This document shows positions 38,978-48,310 of a DNA stretch of 49,210 bases, one piece after another. The position numbers and the translations under genes were made by a program. Each line of letters begins with the position of its first letter. Within the stretch, counting starts at the first letter, position 1. The notes beneath the pieces were generated by a model. It had not been told where the DNA came from, did no database searches, and saw only the letters and a program-made list of their open reading frames with translations. The DNA is from Thermoproteota archaeon (GTDB lineage Archaea; Korarchaeota; Korarchaeia; Korarchaeales; JAOZGB01), in the NCBI GenBank assembly GCA_027491935.1, contig JAOZGB010000006.1, positions 1 to 49,210 on the forward strand. Direction: 5' to 3'.

Positions 38978-40135
38978 TTGACCTGGCACTTTTTAACGGT
39001 TCCCATATCTCTCATAATTCCATCGTACCTCTTATTCTGGGCTCTGAAAAAGCATAGGGGAACCTCCGCGCTACTCCAGGCGATCTTCTACTGCTCGATC
39101 ATTGTGGCGACCCTGCTAGAGGCAGTGTATATTTATACCTCAAACTATTTCATCGCTTTGGTATGTGCTAAGATCCTCCTCTTAGTTAGGTGCTTCTCTA
39201 TATGCACAATCCTAAACATTGCGATGTTCCTATCTGTCATCAACATCACACCTAGGAGAGCGCTTATTCCTGCATACACTCCTATCATCTACATACTATT
39301 TATATTAAGAGACAAGTATTACATATCGAGACTCGTAGAACTCTCAGGTATCCCCCATTTTAAGATTGAATACGGTATTCTAGGCGAGTCTTGGATAATT
39401 CTGGTTTCCCCTATTATTGTAGGTATCCTCCTCTCATCAGCATATGAAATTTACAGGTCTAAGGGGCCTATCGGAGAGGGATGCCTCCTTATATCGGTGG
39501 GTGTTATCATTACAACAGCCCTAGGAATACTTGTTGGAATAACCGGTGTAGAAAAGTTTCAATCTGTCTTTAACATCTCATTTTTGTCTTTGCCCCTGGC
39601 CGTACTGGTCAGAGCAGGGGTTGATAAGACGATAATGAGAATTCCAGCTATTCAGTACAGGATCGAGCCTTCTATCGAGATACCATTCGAACCGGGCAAA
39701 CTAGTACTTGTGAACGAGGAAAAACCTGAAAAACTTAGGAAGTACATTGAAACAATGTCGAGAGGCTACCCTACTCTAACAGTTTCAAGAGTGCCCCCTT
39801 CAACTCTTACAGAGGGGTTGGATGGGATTGTTTCTATATGGCTTTCGGAGCTTAAAGGCGAGGGAAGCATACATCCAACACATCTTTCAAGACTCAGGGC
39901 TATAATAGAAGAGTTCACGTCAAAGTATAAAGCAGCTGTTTGCATAGAGGGAGTTGAGTATCTCGTCCTGTATAACGGGTTTAAAAAGGTTCTGAGACTC
40001 ATACATGAGCTTAAGGATCTTGTGGAGAAAACAGGAGCCATGATAATAATATCTCTAAATCTTTCAGTATTCAGAGCGCCAGAGGTTCAGCAGCTTAAGA
40101 AGTACGTGGATAAAATATTAGAAGGTTCCCGGTAG
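38978..40135 (+). CDS. Membrane protein with C-terminal DUF835 domain
   Basis: A 385-residue protein. About seven membrane helices occupy residues 1-215 (FLTVPISLIIPSYLLFWALK, LLQAIFYCSIIVATLLEAVY and on). Residues about 245-385 are a DUF835 domain: PTLTVSRVPPSTLTEGLDGI, VSIWLSELKGEGSIHPTHLS, AVCIEGVEYLVLYNGFKKVL and TGAMIIISLNLSVFRAPEVQ, the family's usual order. DUF835 proteins are common in archaea and are of unknown function, possibly sensory or signalling because some carry PAS or histidine kinase-like parts. TTG 38978 follows a TATA-like box. The next gene is the tRNA thiolation enzyme, 21 nt downstream. Confidence 0.75.
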   Translation: MTWHFLTVPISLIIPSYLLFWALKKHRGTSALLQAIFYCSIIVATLLEAVYIYTSNYFIALVCAKILLLVRCFSICTILNIAMFLSVINITPRRALIPAYTPIIYILFILRDKYYISRLVELSGIPHFKIEYGILGESWIILVSPIIVGILLSSAYEIYRSKGPIGEGCLLISVGVIITTALGILVGITGVEKFQSVFNISFLSLPLAVLVRAGVDKTIMRIPAIQYRIEPSIEIPFEPGKLVLVNEEKPEKLRKYIETMSRGYPTLTVSRVPPSTLTEGLDGIVSIWLSELKGEGSIHPTHLSRLRAIIEEFTSKYKAAVCIEGVEYLVLYNGFKKVLRLIHELKDLVEKTGAMIIISLNLSVFRAPEVQQLKKYVDKILEGSR

Positions 40136-40156
40136 AAGAACACCAGGGTTATCAGG

Positions 40157-41068
40157 TTGCCTGTGAAATGTAGCCTGTGTAAAGACAGGAATGCGGTAGT
40201 GCACCTTGAATTTTCATCCATGTACTATTGCGAAGAATGCTACAGCCAGTACTTCATCAGAAAGGTTAGGAGAACACTGGAGAAATATAAGATGTTGGAA
40301 CACACGAGTAGAGTGCTTATTGCCGTTTCCGGAGGGAAAGACAGCTCAGCCCTCCTCGCCACCCTCGCAGGGTTCAGCGACGACGTAGAAATCCTGCCGT
40401 TTCATATAGATCTCGGCATCCCCGGCTACTCCGAAAAGTGTAGGGAGGCTGTTGAGGAGTTATGCAAAGGCCTGGGGCTTAAACCTTTAATCTTCAAGCT
40501 TGAGACTGAAGGGTTTACCATGGCCGATGTTGCGAAGAAGTATAAAAAGCCCTGCTCGCCATGCGGCACGATAAAAAGGTACTGGATGAACAAGGTTTCT
40601 ATTGAGAGGAAAGTAGACCTGGTTTTAACCGGCCACAACCTAGATGACACTATTGAGGTGTTATTTCAAGCCTATCTCACAGGCTCGGTCCATACCATAG
40701 CGAAGACAAAGCCGAAGCTGGAGAGAATCGGCGACCTTATAGGTAGAGCAAAGCCCCTCATCAGACATACCGATCTTGAAACACTCTACTTCTCATCGAT
40801 AAACGAGCTCCCCTTTGTAGTAGCTGAATGCCCATATTCAAGAGGATCAAGAAGCATACGCAGAAAGAAGCTGATAGAAAAGATAGCCAGGGATATCCCA
40901 AACTTTAAGCACACCTTCCTGTCCACCCATCTCAAAACATTCCAGCCTCTACTGGCGGAGAAAACAAGGCTCCCCCCACTTAGGAAATGTAAAAGGTGTG
41001 GGATGCCAGCCTCAGCCGAGGTATGCTCCTACTGCAAGCTTAAAGAGAGAATCCTAAAACACACGTGA
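40157..41068 (+). CDS. tRNA 2-thiolation enzyme (TtuA/Ncs6 family)
   Basis: A 303-residue protein. The N-terminal zinc finger is CSLCKDRNAVVHLE and MYYCEECYSQYF. The PP-loop ATP-binding motif is IAVSGGKDSSALLATL (residues 55-70, SGGKDS at 58-63). Active-site cysteines that bind the Fe-S cluster are in KKPCSPCGTIKRYW and in FVVAECPYSRGSRS. The C-terminal zinc finger is CKRCGMPASAEVCSYC. It adds sulfur to U34 or U54 of tRNA, an important modification for thermal stability. TTG start (MPVKCSL). It is the second gene after the DUF835 protein; no functional link is known. Confidence 0.9.
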   Translation: MPVKCSLCKDRNAVVHLEFSSMYYCEECYSQYFIRKVRRTLEKYKMLEHTSRVLIAVSGGKDSSALLATLAGFSDDVEILPFHIDLGIPGYSEKCREAVEELCKGLGLKPLIFKLETEGFTMADVAKKYKKPCSPCGTIKRYWMNKVSIERKVDLVLTGHNLDDTIEVLFQAYLTGSVHTIAKTKPKLERIGDLIGRAKPLIRHTDLETLYFSSINELPFVVAECPYSRGSRSIRRKKLIEKIARDIPNFKHTFLSTHLKTFQPLLAEKTRLPPLRKCKRCGMPASAEVCSYCKLKERILKHT

Positions 41069-41262
41069 TATTCTACAGAGATTATAATGAACCCCCGGAT
41101 TTCCCATTTCATGAGGAACGAAAACAGACATACCTATGTTTATAAAATATTCCCTTATAACTGAGGAAAATTTGCCGGCATCAGTTACATAGAAGCATAG
41201 ACCGTGTAGCATCCGTAGCATGCCCATTCACAGAAATACTTGCTCCTGCTGTAAGATTAAAC

Positions 41263-42885
41263 ATGGGATTCTATGTGATTTGCGAAATCCGAGGTGGACA
41301 GTTAATTAAGTTTATATCTGAAATGTTAGAGCAATATGAAGCTAGTAAGATGTTTAGGGACATACATAATTCGCTTACAGTGAGGATTTGCACATACCTC
41401 ATCCTTTCAGCTATCACTGCATCCCTGTACATGCCAACTTCAAGGTTTATCCTCCCTCTAGGCTGGGATACGTACGTGCACATGTCAATTTCAAAAGAGA
41501 TCAAGTTATATTTCAGGTATCCTTTTTTCTACCCGTTTTCAACGGGTATACCGCTTGAGAAGCCGCCTCTATTCTACTATTATGTTGAGTTGCTTAGAAG
41601 AATCTTCTTCAATGACATCATGGCTACCTATAGATATCTTCCAGTAGTCTCATCCATAATTCTTGTAATATCATTCTTCAACCTGTCATCTAGGCTATTT
41701 CAGGTGAAATATGCTTTCTTAGCCGCGCTGGCATGCGCGGTGTTGAGGCCAAGTCCTTTTCACTCGGGCTTCATATATCCCTTCCCTCAAACACTTGCTA
41801 TAGCTTTCATGGCTAACGCAATGACGTACATGCTAGATAAGCCAAGTAGGAGAAGCCTTTTATACACCTTCTTGTTCTCAGCTATGGTTTCAGTGACACA
41901 CATAATAACTGCGGTAGCTTTCGCGTGGGCTCTGTTTTTCTCCCTCGTAGCGAACCTGATTGTTAACAGAAAATTAAGGTTTCAGGAGCTGGTGGGGCTT
42001 TCAGCCTTAATGGTTAGTGGTGCTTTATGGTTCTCTAGGTTGCTAGTGTGCTATGGCCTGCCTTCAAATACACCTTTAAACCCGGCGTACAGGGTGGAAC
42101 TCCACTCCTTTCTACAGCAGTACACTAATTTTGAAAACATGGTATCCCTATACCTATTCTCACCTGTAGGCCTTGCAGCCTCGGTTTACCATGTCTATAG
42201 AAGAAAAGTAAATGTTTTATCAACAATGAGCCTCTCTTCCCTGTTCCTGGTGAAATCCTACCTTTTAGGCCTCTATATAGCAAACAACAGGTTTATCCTT
42301 TACTTTTCCCTCTCAACAGTTCTTATGACTATTGGCCTCATACATGACACGCCGTGGCCGAGCCGTCTAAAACTTTCAGCTCTATCTCTACTGGTGCTCT
42401 ATATGAGCATAGTCTTCACTCAGACCACCATTCGTGAGAAGCCAGCTATACCCTTCTCTCATTACGAGGCGTATAAGTGGCTCGGTGAAGCCTTTAGCCC
42501 CGATACCGTTGTGCTAGCTGATCCGATCAGCGCGGTTCCTCTTACCGCAATCTCCGGGCTGAAACCTGTGTGCGTAAGCCCTCAACATTCCGGCCTATAC
42601 GGAGGCAACATGGAACCTGTTATCCACACTATAGAGATGCTTACAACTGACAACCTAACATTCTTCATGGAGCTAGCGAAAAAATATAACGTGTCGGTTG
42701 TCCTAGTCAACAACTGGACAGAATACTACGTTAGTGTAAACTGGTGGGGGAGGGGGAACAACTTCCTTAAACAATACTACATATCCCCGAGGGGTACAGA
42801 AAAGTTTAGCAACCAATCATATTTCCAACCTGTATACTTGAAGGATGAAGTTGAAATTTACAAAATTACCGGATGCTATCCCTAA
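41263..42885 (+). CDS. Polytopic membrane protein, GT-C glycosyltransferase-like
   Basis: A 540-residue protein with about ten membrane helices up to residue 390, then an extracellular domain. The first loop, ILPLGWDTYVHMSISKEIKL, has the Asp in the position of the GT-C catalytic loop, and the plan of a helix bundle with a short C-terminal globular part matches archaeal GT-C or DUF6541-like enzymes that use lipid-linked sugars. The C-terminal part (YEAYKWLGEAFSPDTVVLAD, VVLVNNWTEYYVS) is typical of these. I do not claim oligosaccharyltransferase, since no WWDYG is seen. It stands before the secreted protease and sugar genes, fitting surface glycan work. The stretch 41069-41262 holds no gene. 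Confidence 0.65.
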   Translation: MGFYVICEIRGGQLIKFISEMLEQYEASKMFRDIHNSLTVRICTYLILSAITASLYMPTSRFILPLGWDTYVHMSISKEIKLYFRYPFFYPFSTGIPLEKPPLFYYYVELLRRIFFNDIMATYRYLPVVSSIILVISFFNLSSRLFQVKYAFLAALACAVLRPSPFHSGFIYPFPQTLAIAFMANAMTYMLDKPSRRSLLYTFLFSAMVSVTHIITAVAFAWALFFSLVANLIVNRKLRFQELVGLSALMVSGALWFSRLLVCYGLPSNTPLNPAYRVELHSFLQQYTNFENMVSLYLFSPVGLAASVYHVYRRKVNVLSTMSLSSLFLVKSYLLGLYIANNRFILYFSLSTVLMTIGLIHDTPWPSRLKLSALSLLVLYMSIVFTQTTIREKPAIPFSHYEAYKWLGEAFSPDTVVLADPISAVPLTAISGLKPVCVSPQHSGLYGGNMEPVIHTIEMLTTDNLTFFMELAKKYNVSVVLVNNWTEYYVSVNWWGRGNNFLKQYYISPRGTEKFSNQSYFQPVYLKDEVEIYKITGCYP

Positions 42886-42921
42886 TATTGCAACATACCT
42901 TTTAAATTTTAAATTACATAA

Positions 42922-45900
42922 ATGATAAACGTGCACCAAATAAAACATAGAACGGTAATTCTAGCGTTAATAACCTTAATGTTGCTCTCACCCGACTTTA
43001 AAATCTACATAAGCCAGACACCTAAAGAATGGACGTTTATGGTTTACATGGATGCAGACAACAACCTTGAAGATGCAGGAATAGACGACTTGAACGAGAT
43101 GGAATTTGCAGGCTCAACAACCGACGTAAACATCATAGTACTTCTAGATAGAATCCCAGGATACGACTCTTCAAACGGAGACTGGACCACAACAAAAATA
43201 TACTATGTAACCTACGACCCAGACGGGGTTGATGGCACCATCGACTCACAGGAGCTGTTGGACGCTGGTGAAAAGAACATGGGAGACCCGGCAACCCTCA
43301 TATGGTATGTTGAATGGGTTATAGCGAACTATCCAGCACAGAAGTATGCAGTAATACTCTGGGATCACGGCTCAGGCTGGCGTAGAACTGAGGAAAGCCG
43401 GGTCAAAGCCGTATGTGTAGACGACACGAGCAACGACGAACTTACGACATGGGAGCTTAAAACAGCCTTTAACCAGATTTATTCCGACACAGGAGTCATC
43501 ATCGACCTGTTAGGTTTCGACGCATGTCTTATGCACAACACCGAAGTAGACTACCAGCTAAGAGAACACATAAATGTGTTCGTCGCCTCAGAGGAAACCG
43601 AGCCATGGGACGGCTGGCCGTACGACTGGATACTCGAAAACCTTACATCAGATCCGACAATGACGCCTGAAGAGCTAGGTGCAGTTATAGCTGACAAGTA
43701 CATTCAATCCTACATCACCGGACACCAGAGCGGAAGCGACGTGACACAGTCAGCGGTTAAAAAAGAAGAACTTATAAACGTTTCAGACGCTGTCGACTAC
43801 TTCGCCCAACAGCTGATAAACAAAATGTTACAGTACCATGCCGAAATGGAGCAGGCGAGAAACAACGTACAGGAATTCTACTACACCTACTACATAGACT
43901 TATACCACTACGCAGAGCTAATCTACCAGCAGATTTCAGACCCAGATATAAGAGAAGCTGCTCAGTGGTTAATGGAAAACATATCCAAGGCTGTAATATA
44001 TGAAGGCCATGACTCAGGCAACCCAAACGCTCACGGCCTATCCATATACTTCCCGGCAACACAGACAGAATATGACAGCCAGTACGAAAACCTAGACTTC
44101 GCGGCAGACACAAACTGGGACGAATTCCTAAACCTATACTATAACCCTCCAACTGCACAGTATGACGTAGCAGTAACAAGCCTGGAAGCACCACCCTACG
44201 TCCCACCAGGTACCACCATAAAGGTCAACGGCACTATAACCAACCAAGGAAGCCGAGAGGCAACCAACATTGAAGTAAATCTACTCATCAATGGAAGCAT
44301 AGAGGACACCACAACAATCCCAACCCTAACCCCAGGCGCCAGCCAAAAAGTACAGTTCCAATGGACCCCAACAGAAGAAGCAGACTATAACATAACAATA
44401 GCAGCGATACTGGTTGGAGACGAAATACCCCAAAATAACTGGATGTCAAAGATAGTTACAACAACACCCAAACAGATACTACTCGTAGAAGACGACAATC
44501 AAAATACCGTTAGAAACAGTAGAGGAGACGGATCATCACCCCAAGAGTTCCAGCAGATTCTAGACAGCCTAGGCTACACATACATAGTATGGAGAGAAAC
44601 AACAGACGGACGGCCAACAATAGAATTTATGAGCCAGTTCCCAGTAGTAATCTGGACCTGTGGAGACCTATACGGGGGAACGATCGATGACCAGGACCAG
44701 CAGCTTCTTGCTGGGTATGTTTTTGGCGGTGGCTGCCTGCTGCTGGAGGGTGACGACATAGGCTACGACCACCAAGGCAGCGGGGACTGGTTCATGAACA
44801 GCGTAGCCCACGCAACCTACGTGGCGGACCACTCTAACACAGGAACCTACGTAACCGTGCTTGAGGATCACCCCATAACCCAGGGCCTCCCAAGCCAGAT
44901 ATACCTTTCCGGAGGAGACGGATGCCCATGGCCAGACGAGATACAGCCTGTAAACGGTAGCATAGCCTTAATGGGATACACAAGCTGGACCACAGGCTAC
45001 TCCCTGACAGCCTATAATGGGAGCAACGGAGACGGCAAAGTAGTCTACATGGCCTTCAGCCTAGACGGCCTAGCCCAGGAGTACCAGCAGCAACTGGTGC
45101 AAAACATAATAGAATGGCTCCTTCCGCCAGGCGAGTTTAACGTTACTGTAGTAGAGGTTTCATCTGATAAGTATGCTTACGACTGGGGTGAGGCAGCTAC
45201 TATACAGGTAACTGTCAATGTTTCAAATGGGCCTAGAGACGTCTACGTCTGGGTTGAGATATACAATGACACATGGGGAAGCTGGACACTAGCCCACAGC
45301 GACTACATGCTTGTATCACTGCCTGATACGGGCTTGGCCACATACACCTTTACATGGATTGTTCCTAGCGGCGAGGCTGGCCACCACATGGTTAAGGCTG
45401 GTGTGTCGTCGTCCGACTGGTCGACGCTGTACGATGTAGGCTGGCATGAGATAGCTGTGGGGCCTTCAGCCAGGGTTGTATCCCTGACGTTGGACAGGGA
45501 TCCGCCCTACTACATGCCGGGAGAAGCTGTAACGGTAAACCTAACCATTGAGGCTGACGGGGCTAGAAGCGTAACCTGTAACCCGTGGGTTGAAAGCCAC
45601 ACCACAGACTGGGATGTTGAACATACAGGCTACACCACTGTAACCCTTAACCCGGGAGACACGTACAGCTACATAGCTACCTACATCCTGCCCTCAGACG
45701 CGTCGGGAGGCTGGCATGCGTTTAAGGGTGGAGCTGCGACGACTGACTGGCAGCTTATCTACGACATAACAGGTACCGTCGGCCAGCTGGCTCCATACCT
45801 GGTGCAGGGCAACATAGTGGTTGTGGAGGTCCAGACCGACAAGGACTCCTATTCCCCAGGGGAGACCGTCTACATAACCATGGTTGTGGACAATCAGGGC

Positions 45901-46224
45901 AGCAATCCAGTCCTGTACGCTGGCGTATGGTTCGAGATCAAGGATGCGGATGAAAACATCTACGGCGGCGAGTGGAGGCAGCAGGACCTGCCCCTAGGCC
46001 AGAGCAGTGTTGAGTTTCAGTGGGTTGTCCCAGACGACATGGAGCCTGGAGACTACAGGGTTGTATGCGGCGTCTACAACTTCGCAACCAACGAGAAACA
46101 GATAACAATAACAACAAGAACAAAAATGGCAGCTGTGATATTCGTGTCGCTTTCATTAATGTCTCTTATCCTGGATAGAATAAGGAAATCCCTACTCCCA
46201 TTTTTTGAAAGGGAGCTTAAGTGA
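42922..46224 (+). CDS. Large secreted clostripain-like (C11) cysteine protease, surface-anchored
   Basis: A 1100-residue protein. Signal segment: TVILALITLMLLSPDFKIYI. The protease domain (about residues 30-410) starts EWTFMVYMDADNNLEDAGID and has the catalytic pair in VILWDHGSGWRR (His149) and LLGFDACLMHNTE (Cys202). A CARDB-like Ig domain follows at about 415-515 (YVPPGTTIKVNGTITNQGSR), then a domain of about 230 residues with VVIWTCGDLYGGTIDDQDQQ, and finally three Ig-like repeats up to 1070 (VVEVSSDKYAYDWGEAATIQ and similar). The C-terminus has one membrane helix (MAAVIFVSLSLMSLILDRIR). It is exported and anchored, with many sequons. C11 enzymes cut after Arg or Lys. The stop overlaps the next GTG (4 nt). 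Confidence 0.85.
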   Translation: MINVHQIKHRTVILALITLMLLSPDFKIYISQTPKEWTFMVYMDADNNLEDAGIDDLNEMEFAGSTTDVNIIVLLDRIPGYDSSNGDWTTTKIYYVTYDPDGVDGTIDSQELLDAGEKNMGDPATLIWYVEWVIANYPAQKYAVILWDHGSGWRRTEESRVKAVCVDDTSNDELTTWELKTAFNQIYSDTGVIIDLLGFDACLMHNTEVDYQLREHINVFVASEETEPWDGWPYDWILENLTSDPTMTPEELGAVIADKYIQSYITGHQSGSDVTQSAVKKEELINVSDAVDYFAQQLINKMLQYHAEMEQARNNVQEFYYTYYIDLYHYAELIYQQISDPDIREAAQWLMENISKAVIYEGHDSGNPNAHGLSIYFPATQTEYDSQYENLDFAADTNWDEFLNLYYNPPTAQYDVAVTSLEAPPYVPPGTTIKVNGTITNQGSREATNIEVNLLINGSIEDTTTIPTLTPGASQKVQFQWTPTEEADYNITIAAILVGDEIPQNNWMSKIVTTTPKQILLVEDDNQNTVRNSRGDGSSPQEFQQILDSLGYTYIVWRETTDGRPTIEFMSQFPVVIWTCGDLYGGTIDDQDQQLLAGYVFGGGCLLLEGDDIGYDHQGSGDWFMNSVAHATYVADHSNTGTYVTVLEDHPITQGLPSQIYLSGGDGCPWPDEIQPVNGSIALMGYTSWTTGYSLTAYNGSNGDGKVVYMAFSLDGLAQEYQQQLVQNIIEWLLPPGEFNVTVVEVSSDKYAYDWGEAATIQVTVNVSNGPRDVYVWVEIYNDTWGSWTLAHSDYMLVSLPDTGLATYTFTWIVPSGEAGHHMVKAGVSSSDWSTLYDVGWHEIAVGPSARVVSLTLDRDPPYYMPGEAVTVNLTIEADGARSVTCNPWVESHTTDWDVEHTGYTTVTLNPGDTYSYIATYILPSDASGGWHAFKGGAATTDWQLIYDITGTVGQLAPYLVQGNIVVVEVQTDKDSYSPGETVYITMVVDNQGSNPVLYAGVWFEIKDADENIYGGEWRQQDLPLGQSSVEFQWVVPDDMEPGDYRVVCGVYNFATNEKQITITTRTKMAAVIFVSLSLMSLILDRIRKSLLPFFERELK

Positions 46225-47309
46225 GATTTTGGATAGATTTCACTCACCCAGCACATGTGAATTGGTTCGCCCCGGTAGCATACAAAATTAGAGCTAATGG
46301 GTACAAGCTGCTTCTGACGGTAAGAGATGATACCGAGACAGTACATCTATTACGGTATTGGTTTAAGGACTTTAAAGTAGTTGGAAGTTATGGCGGCCCA
46401 TCACTTGAGGATAAGCTGAAAGCCTATGCCCGAAGGGTAACTCTACTATCTAAGATTTTAAGGCATCTTAAAGTTGGAGCTTTGCTTACACACTCGCCTG
46501 ACTCTACGTGGACCGCCTACTACTATAATATTCCCATAGTCGTGGTCACAGATGAGCCTCATGCCAAGGCAGTCTCAAAATTGACACTTCCTCTTGCGGA
46601 TAGAGTGATATCTCCTTCTGTAATCGGTTTAGAAAGGCTATTAAGCTTCGGTGCCTGTAGAGAGAAGATAATGTTTTTCAAAGGTGTCACGGAGTACTCA
46701 GCTATAAAAATGATGGAGAAGATAGATGTAGATGTTATTAGAGAGTTGAACCTTGATTCAAGCAGGCCTGTTGCAACTGTTAGGCTACCAGCATGGAAGT
46801 CTTCATTTCTACAGGGAAATCCCTATCTACCCTTGATTTACCGACTAATTAAGTCCGCTGTACGCTACCTTTTGGAAAAATATGACTGCCAAGTGGTTAT
46901 ACTACCAAGAGACTTGGGAGAGGCTCCTTTATTCAAGGAATATTATAGGAAAGGGGTAATTATACCCTCAACTCCGGTATACGGTTTAAAACTTTTTCAG
47001 ACCTCTAAAATAGTAATAACAGGGGGAAGTGCAACTGCTAGGGAGTCTTCCCTGCTTGGAACTCCAACATTGCTATGTATGCCACCTCTCACAGATTATA
47101 GGTCAGGTTTGATGCCTGAAGACGAGTATCTTAGAGATTCGGGATTGATATTCTCCACCTACAACGAGCACGAGATTAGAGATTTCATAGACAGGGTTAT
47201 GTCAGGTGATTACGACATATCTAAGGCTGTTAAAAAGGTAACTTCAAACTTTGAAGACCCCTCTGATTTAATGGTAAAGGCTATACTTTCGGTTGCTAAA
47301 GACGAATAA
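46221..47309 (+). CDS. DUF354 glycosyltransferase-like protein
   Basis: A 362-residue protein of the DUF354 family, a GT-B-like fold. It starts MRFWIDFTHPAHVNWFAPVA and has KVGALLTHSPDSTWTAYYYN, VVVTDEPHAKAVSKLTLPLA, the CREKIMFFKGVTEYSAIKMM stretch and a C-terminal nucleotide-binding part VYGLKLFQTSKIVITGGSAT followed by ARESSLLGTPTLL. Members probably transfer sugars in surface polysaccharide or N-glycan synthesis, but the donor is unknown. GTG 46221 overlaps the protease stop (GTGA), so the two are coupled. The following sugar epimerase supports a glycan pathway. Confidence 0.85.
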   Translation: MRFWIDFTHPAHVNWFAPVAYKIRANGYKLLLTVRDDTETVHLLRYWFKDFKVVGSYGGPSLEDKLKAYARRVTLLSKILRHLKVGALLTHSPDSTWTAYYYNIPIVVVTDEPHAKAVSKLTLPLADRVISPSVIGLERLLSFGACREKIMFFKGVTEYSAIKMMEKIDVDVIRELNLDSSRPVATVRLPAWKSSFLQGNPYLPLIYRLIKSAVRYLLEKYDCQVVILPRDLGEAPLFKEYYRKGVIIPSTPVYGLKLFQTSKIVITGGSATARESSLLGTPTLLCMPPLTDYRSGLMPEDEYLRDSGLIFSTYNEHEIRDFIDRVMSGDYDISKAVKKVTSNFEDPSDLMVKAILSVAKDE

Positions 47310-47347
47310 TAGTTTAAAGGTTAGCCTCTATATCATCTTTCTTGGAT

Positions 47348-48310
47348 ATGAGTAGGAAGGTAATCGTAACGGGAGGGGCGGGATTTATTGGAAGCCATGT
47401 AGTGGATGAACTCGTTAGAAGAGGCGCTGAAGTAATTATTATAGACGACTTCTCCGCTGGAAGACTTAGCAATATAAGACATGTTTTAGACAGGGTTAAA
47501 CTCATCAAGGCTAGCATCCTGAATCCAGAGACTTACAGAAATGAGTTTAGGGGGGCAGACCTGGTGATCCACGAGGCCGCCCTGGCCGACATAGCAGGAT
47601 GCGAACTAAACAAAAAGATGGCAATCAAGGTTAACATTGAAGGTACATTAAAGGTTCTTGAAACGTGCGTCTGGGCTGACGTGGAAAAATTTGTATTCAT
47701 AAGCTCAGCTGGAGTACATGGCAACAATCACAACTCAAACTTTATACTTAGCGAGGAAACAGCATATGCGCCACTTTCAATATATGGGATGACAAAAGCG
47801 GCAGGTGAGCAGCTAACAAAGTTATTTCAAAGGAACTACGGCCTAAGAAACGTTATATTACGATACTTTTCGATATATGGACCTAGACAGATCCCGAAGA
47901 ATAACAGTACTTCCGGCGCTGTAGCTATATTCACAAATCGTGCGATAAGAGGCCTAGACATAGTGGTTCACGGTAGCGGAAAACAGATAAGAGACTTTAC
48001 ATATGTAGTCGACACTGCAAAATATACAGTTGAAGCAGCCTTGAAAATAGAAAATGAAACTGTAAATATTGGGACAGGTATACCTACCCGAATAATAGAC
48101 CTTGCTAAAATCATCAAAGAAGTAGTAAATCCAAAGGTTAAAATTAGATTTGGACCGAGGCCGAAATATGATGCAGACGGCGGCTACGCTGATACAAGCA
48201 AGCTTGTAAAGCTTTTAGGAGGCAAGCCTTCAACCAAGCTTACCAACGGTATAAAGAGATACCTCCGGTGGGTCAAATTAAACTATCAAAGTGTAAATGT
48301 AGGCTATTAA
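47348..48310 (+). CDS. NAD-dependent sugar nucleotide epimerase/dehydratase
   Basis: A 320-residue extended short-chain dehydrogenase. The NAD site is VIVTGGAGFIGSHVVDELVR; DFSAGRLSNIRH holds the coenzyme-selecting region; the catalytic Ser is in FVFISSAGVHG, and YGMTKAAGEQL supplies the Tyr-Lys pair; ILRYFSIYGPRQIPK is the substrate-side motif. This is the UDP-glucose/GlcNAc 4-epimerase type. Its actual sugar cannot be told. ATG 47348 is chosen over TTG 47342. The 3' end overlaps the opposite-strand phosphoglycosyltransferase by 33 nt (48278-48310). It makes a sugar nucleotide for the nearby transferases. Confidence 0.9.
   Translation: MSRKVIVTGGAGFIGSHVVDELVRRGAEVIIIDDFSAGRLSNIRHVLDRVKLIKASILNPETYRNEFRGADLVIHEAALADIAGCELNKKMAIKVNIEGTLKVLETCVWADVEKFVFISSAGVHGNNHNSNFILSEETAYAPLSIYGMTKAAGEQLTKLFQRNYGLRNVILRYFSIYGPRQIPKNNSTSGAVAIFTNRAIRGLDIVVHGSGKQIRDFTYVVDTAKYTVEAALKIENETVNIGTGIPTRIIDLAKIIKEVVNPKVKIRFGPRPKYDADGGYADTSKLVKLLGGKPSTKLTNGIKRYLRWVKLNYQSVNVGY

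Noticed and set aside
43772-44206. 144-residue minus-strand frame
   Set aside because: Antisense shadow of the clostripain-like protease gene, with no promoter or family features.
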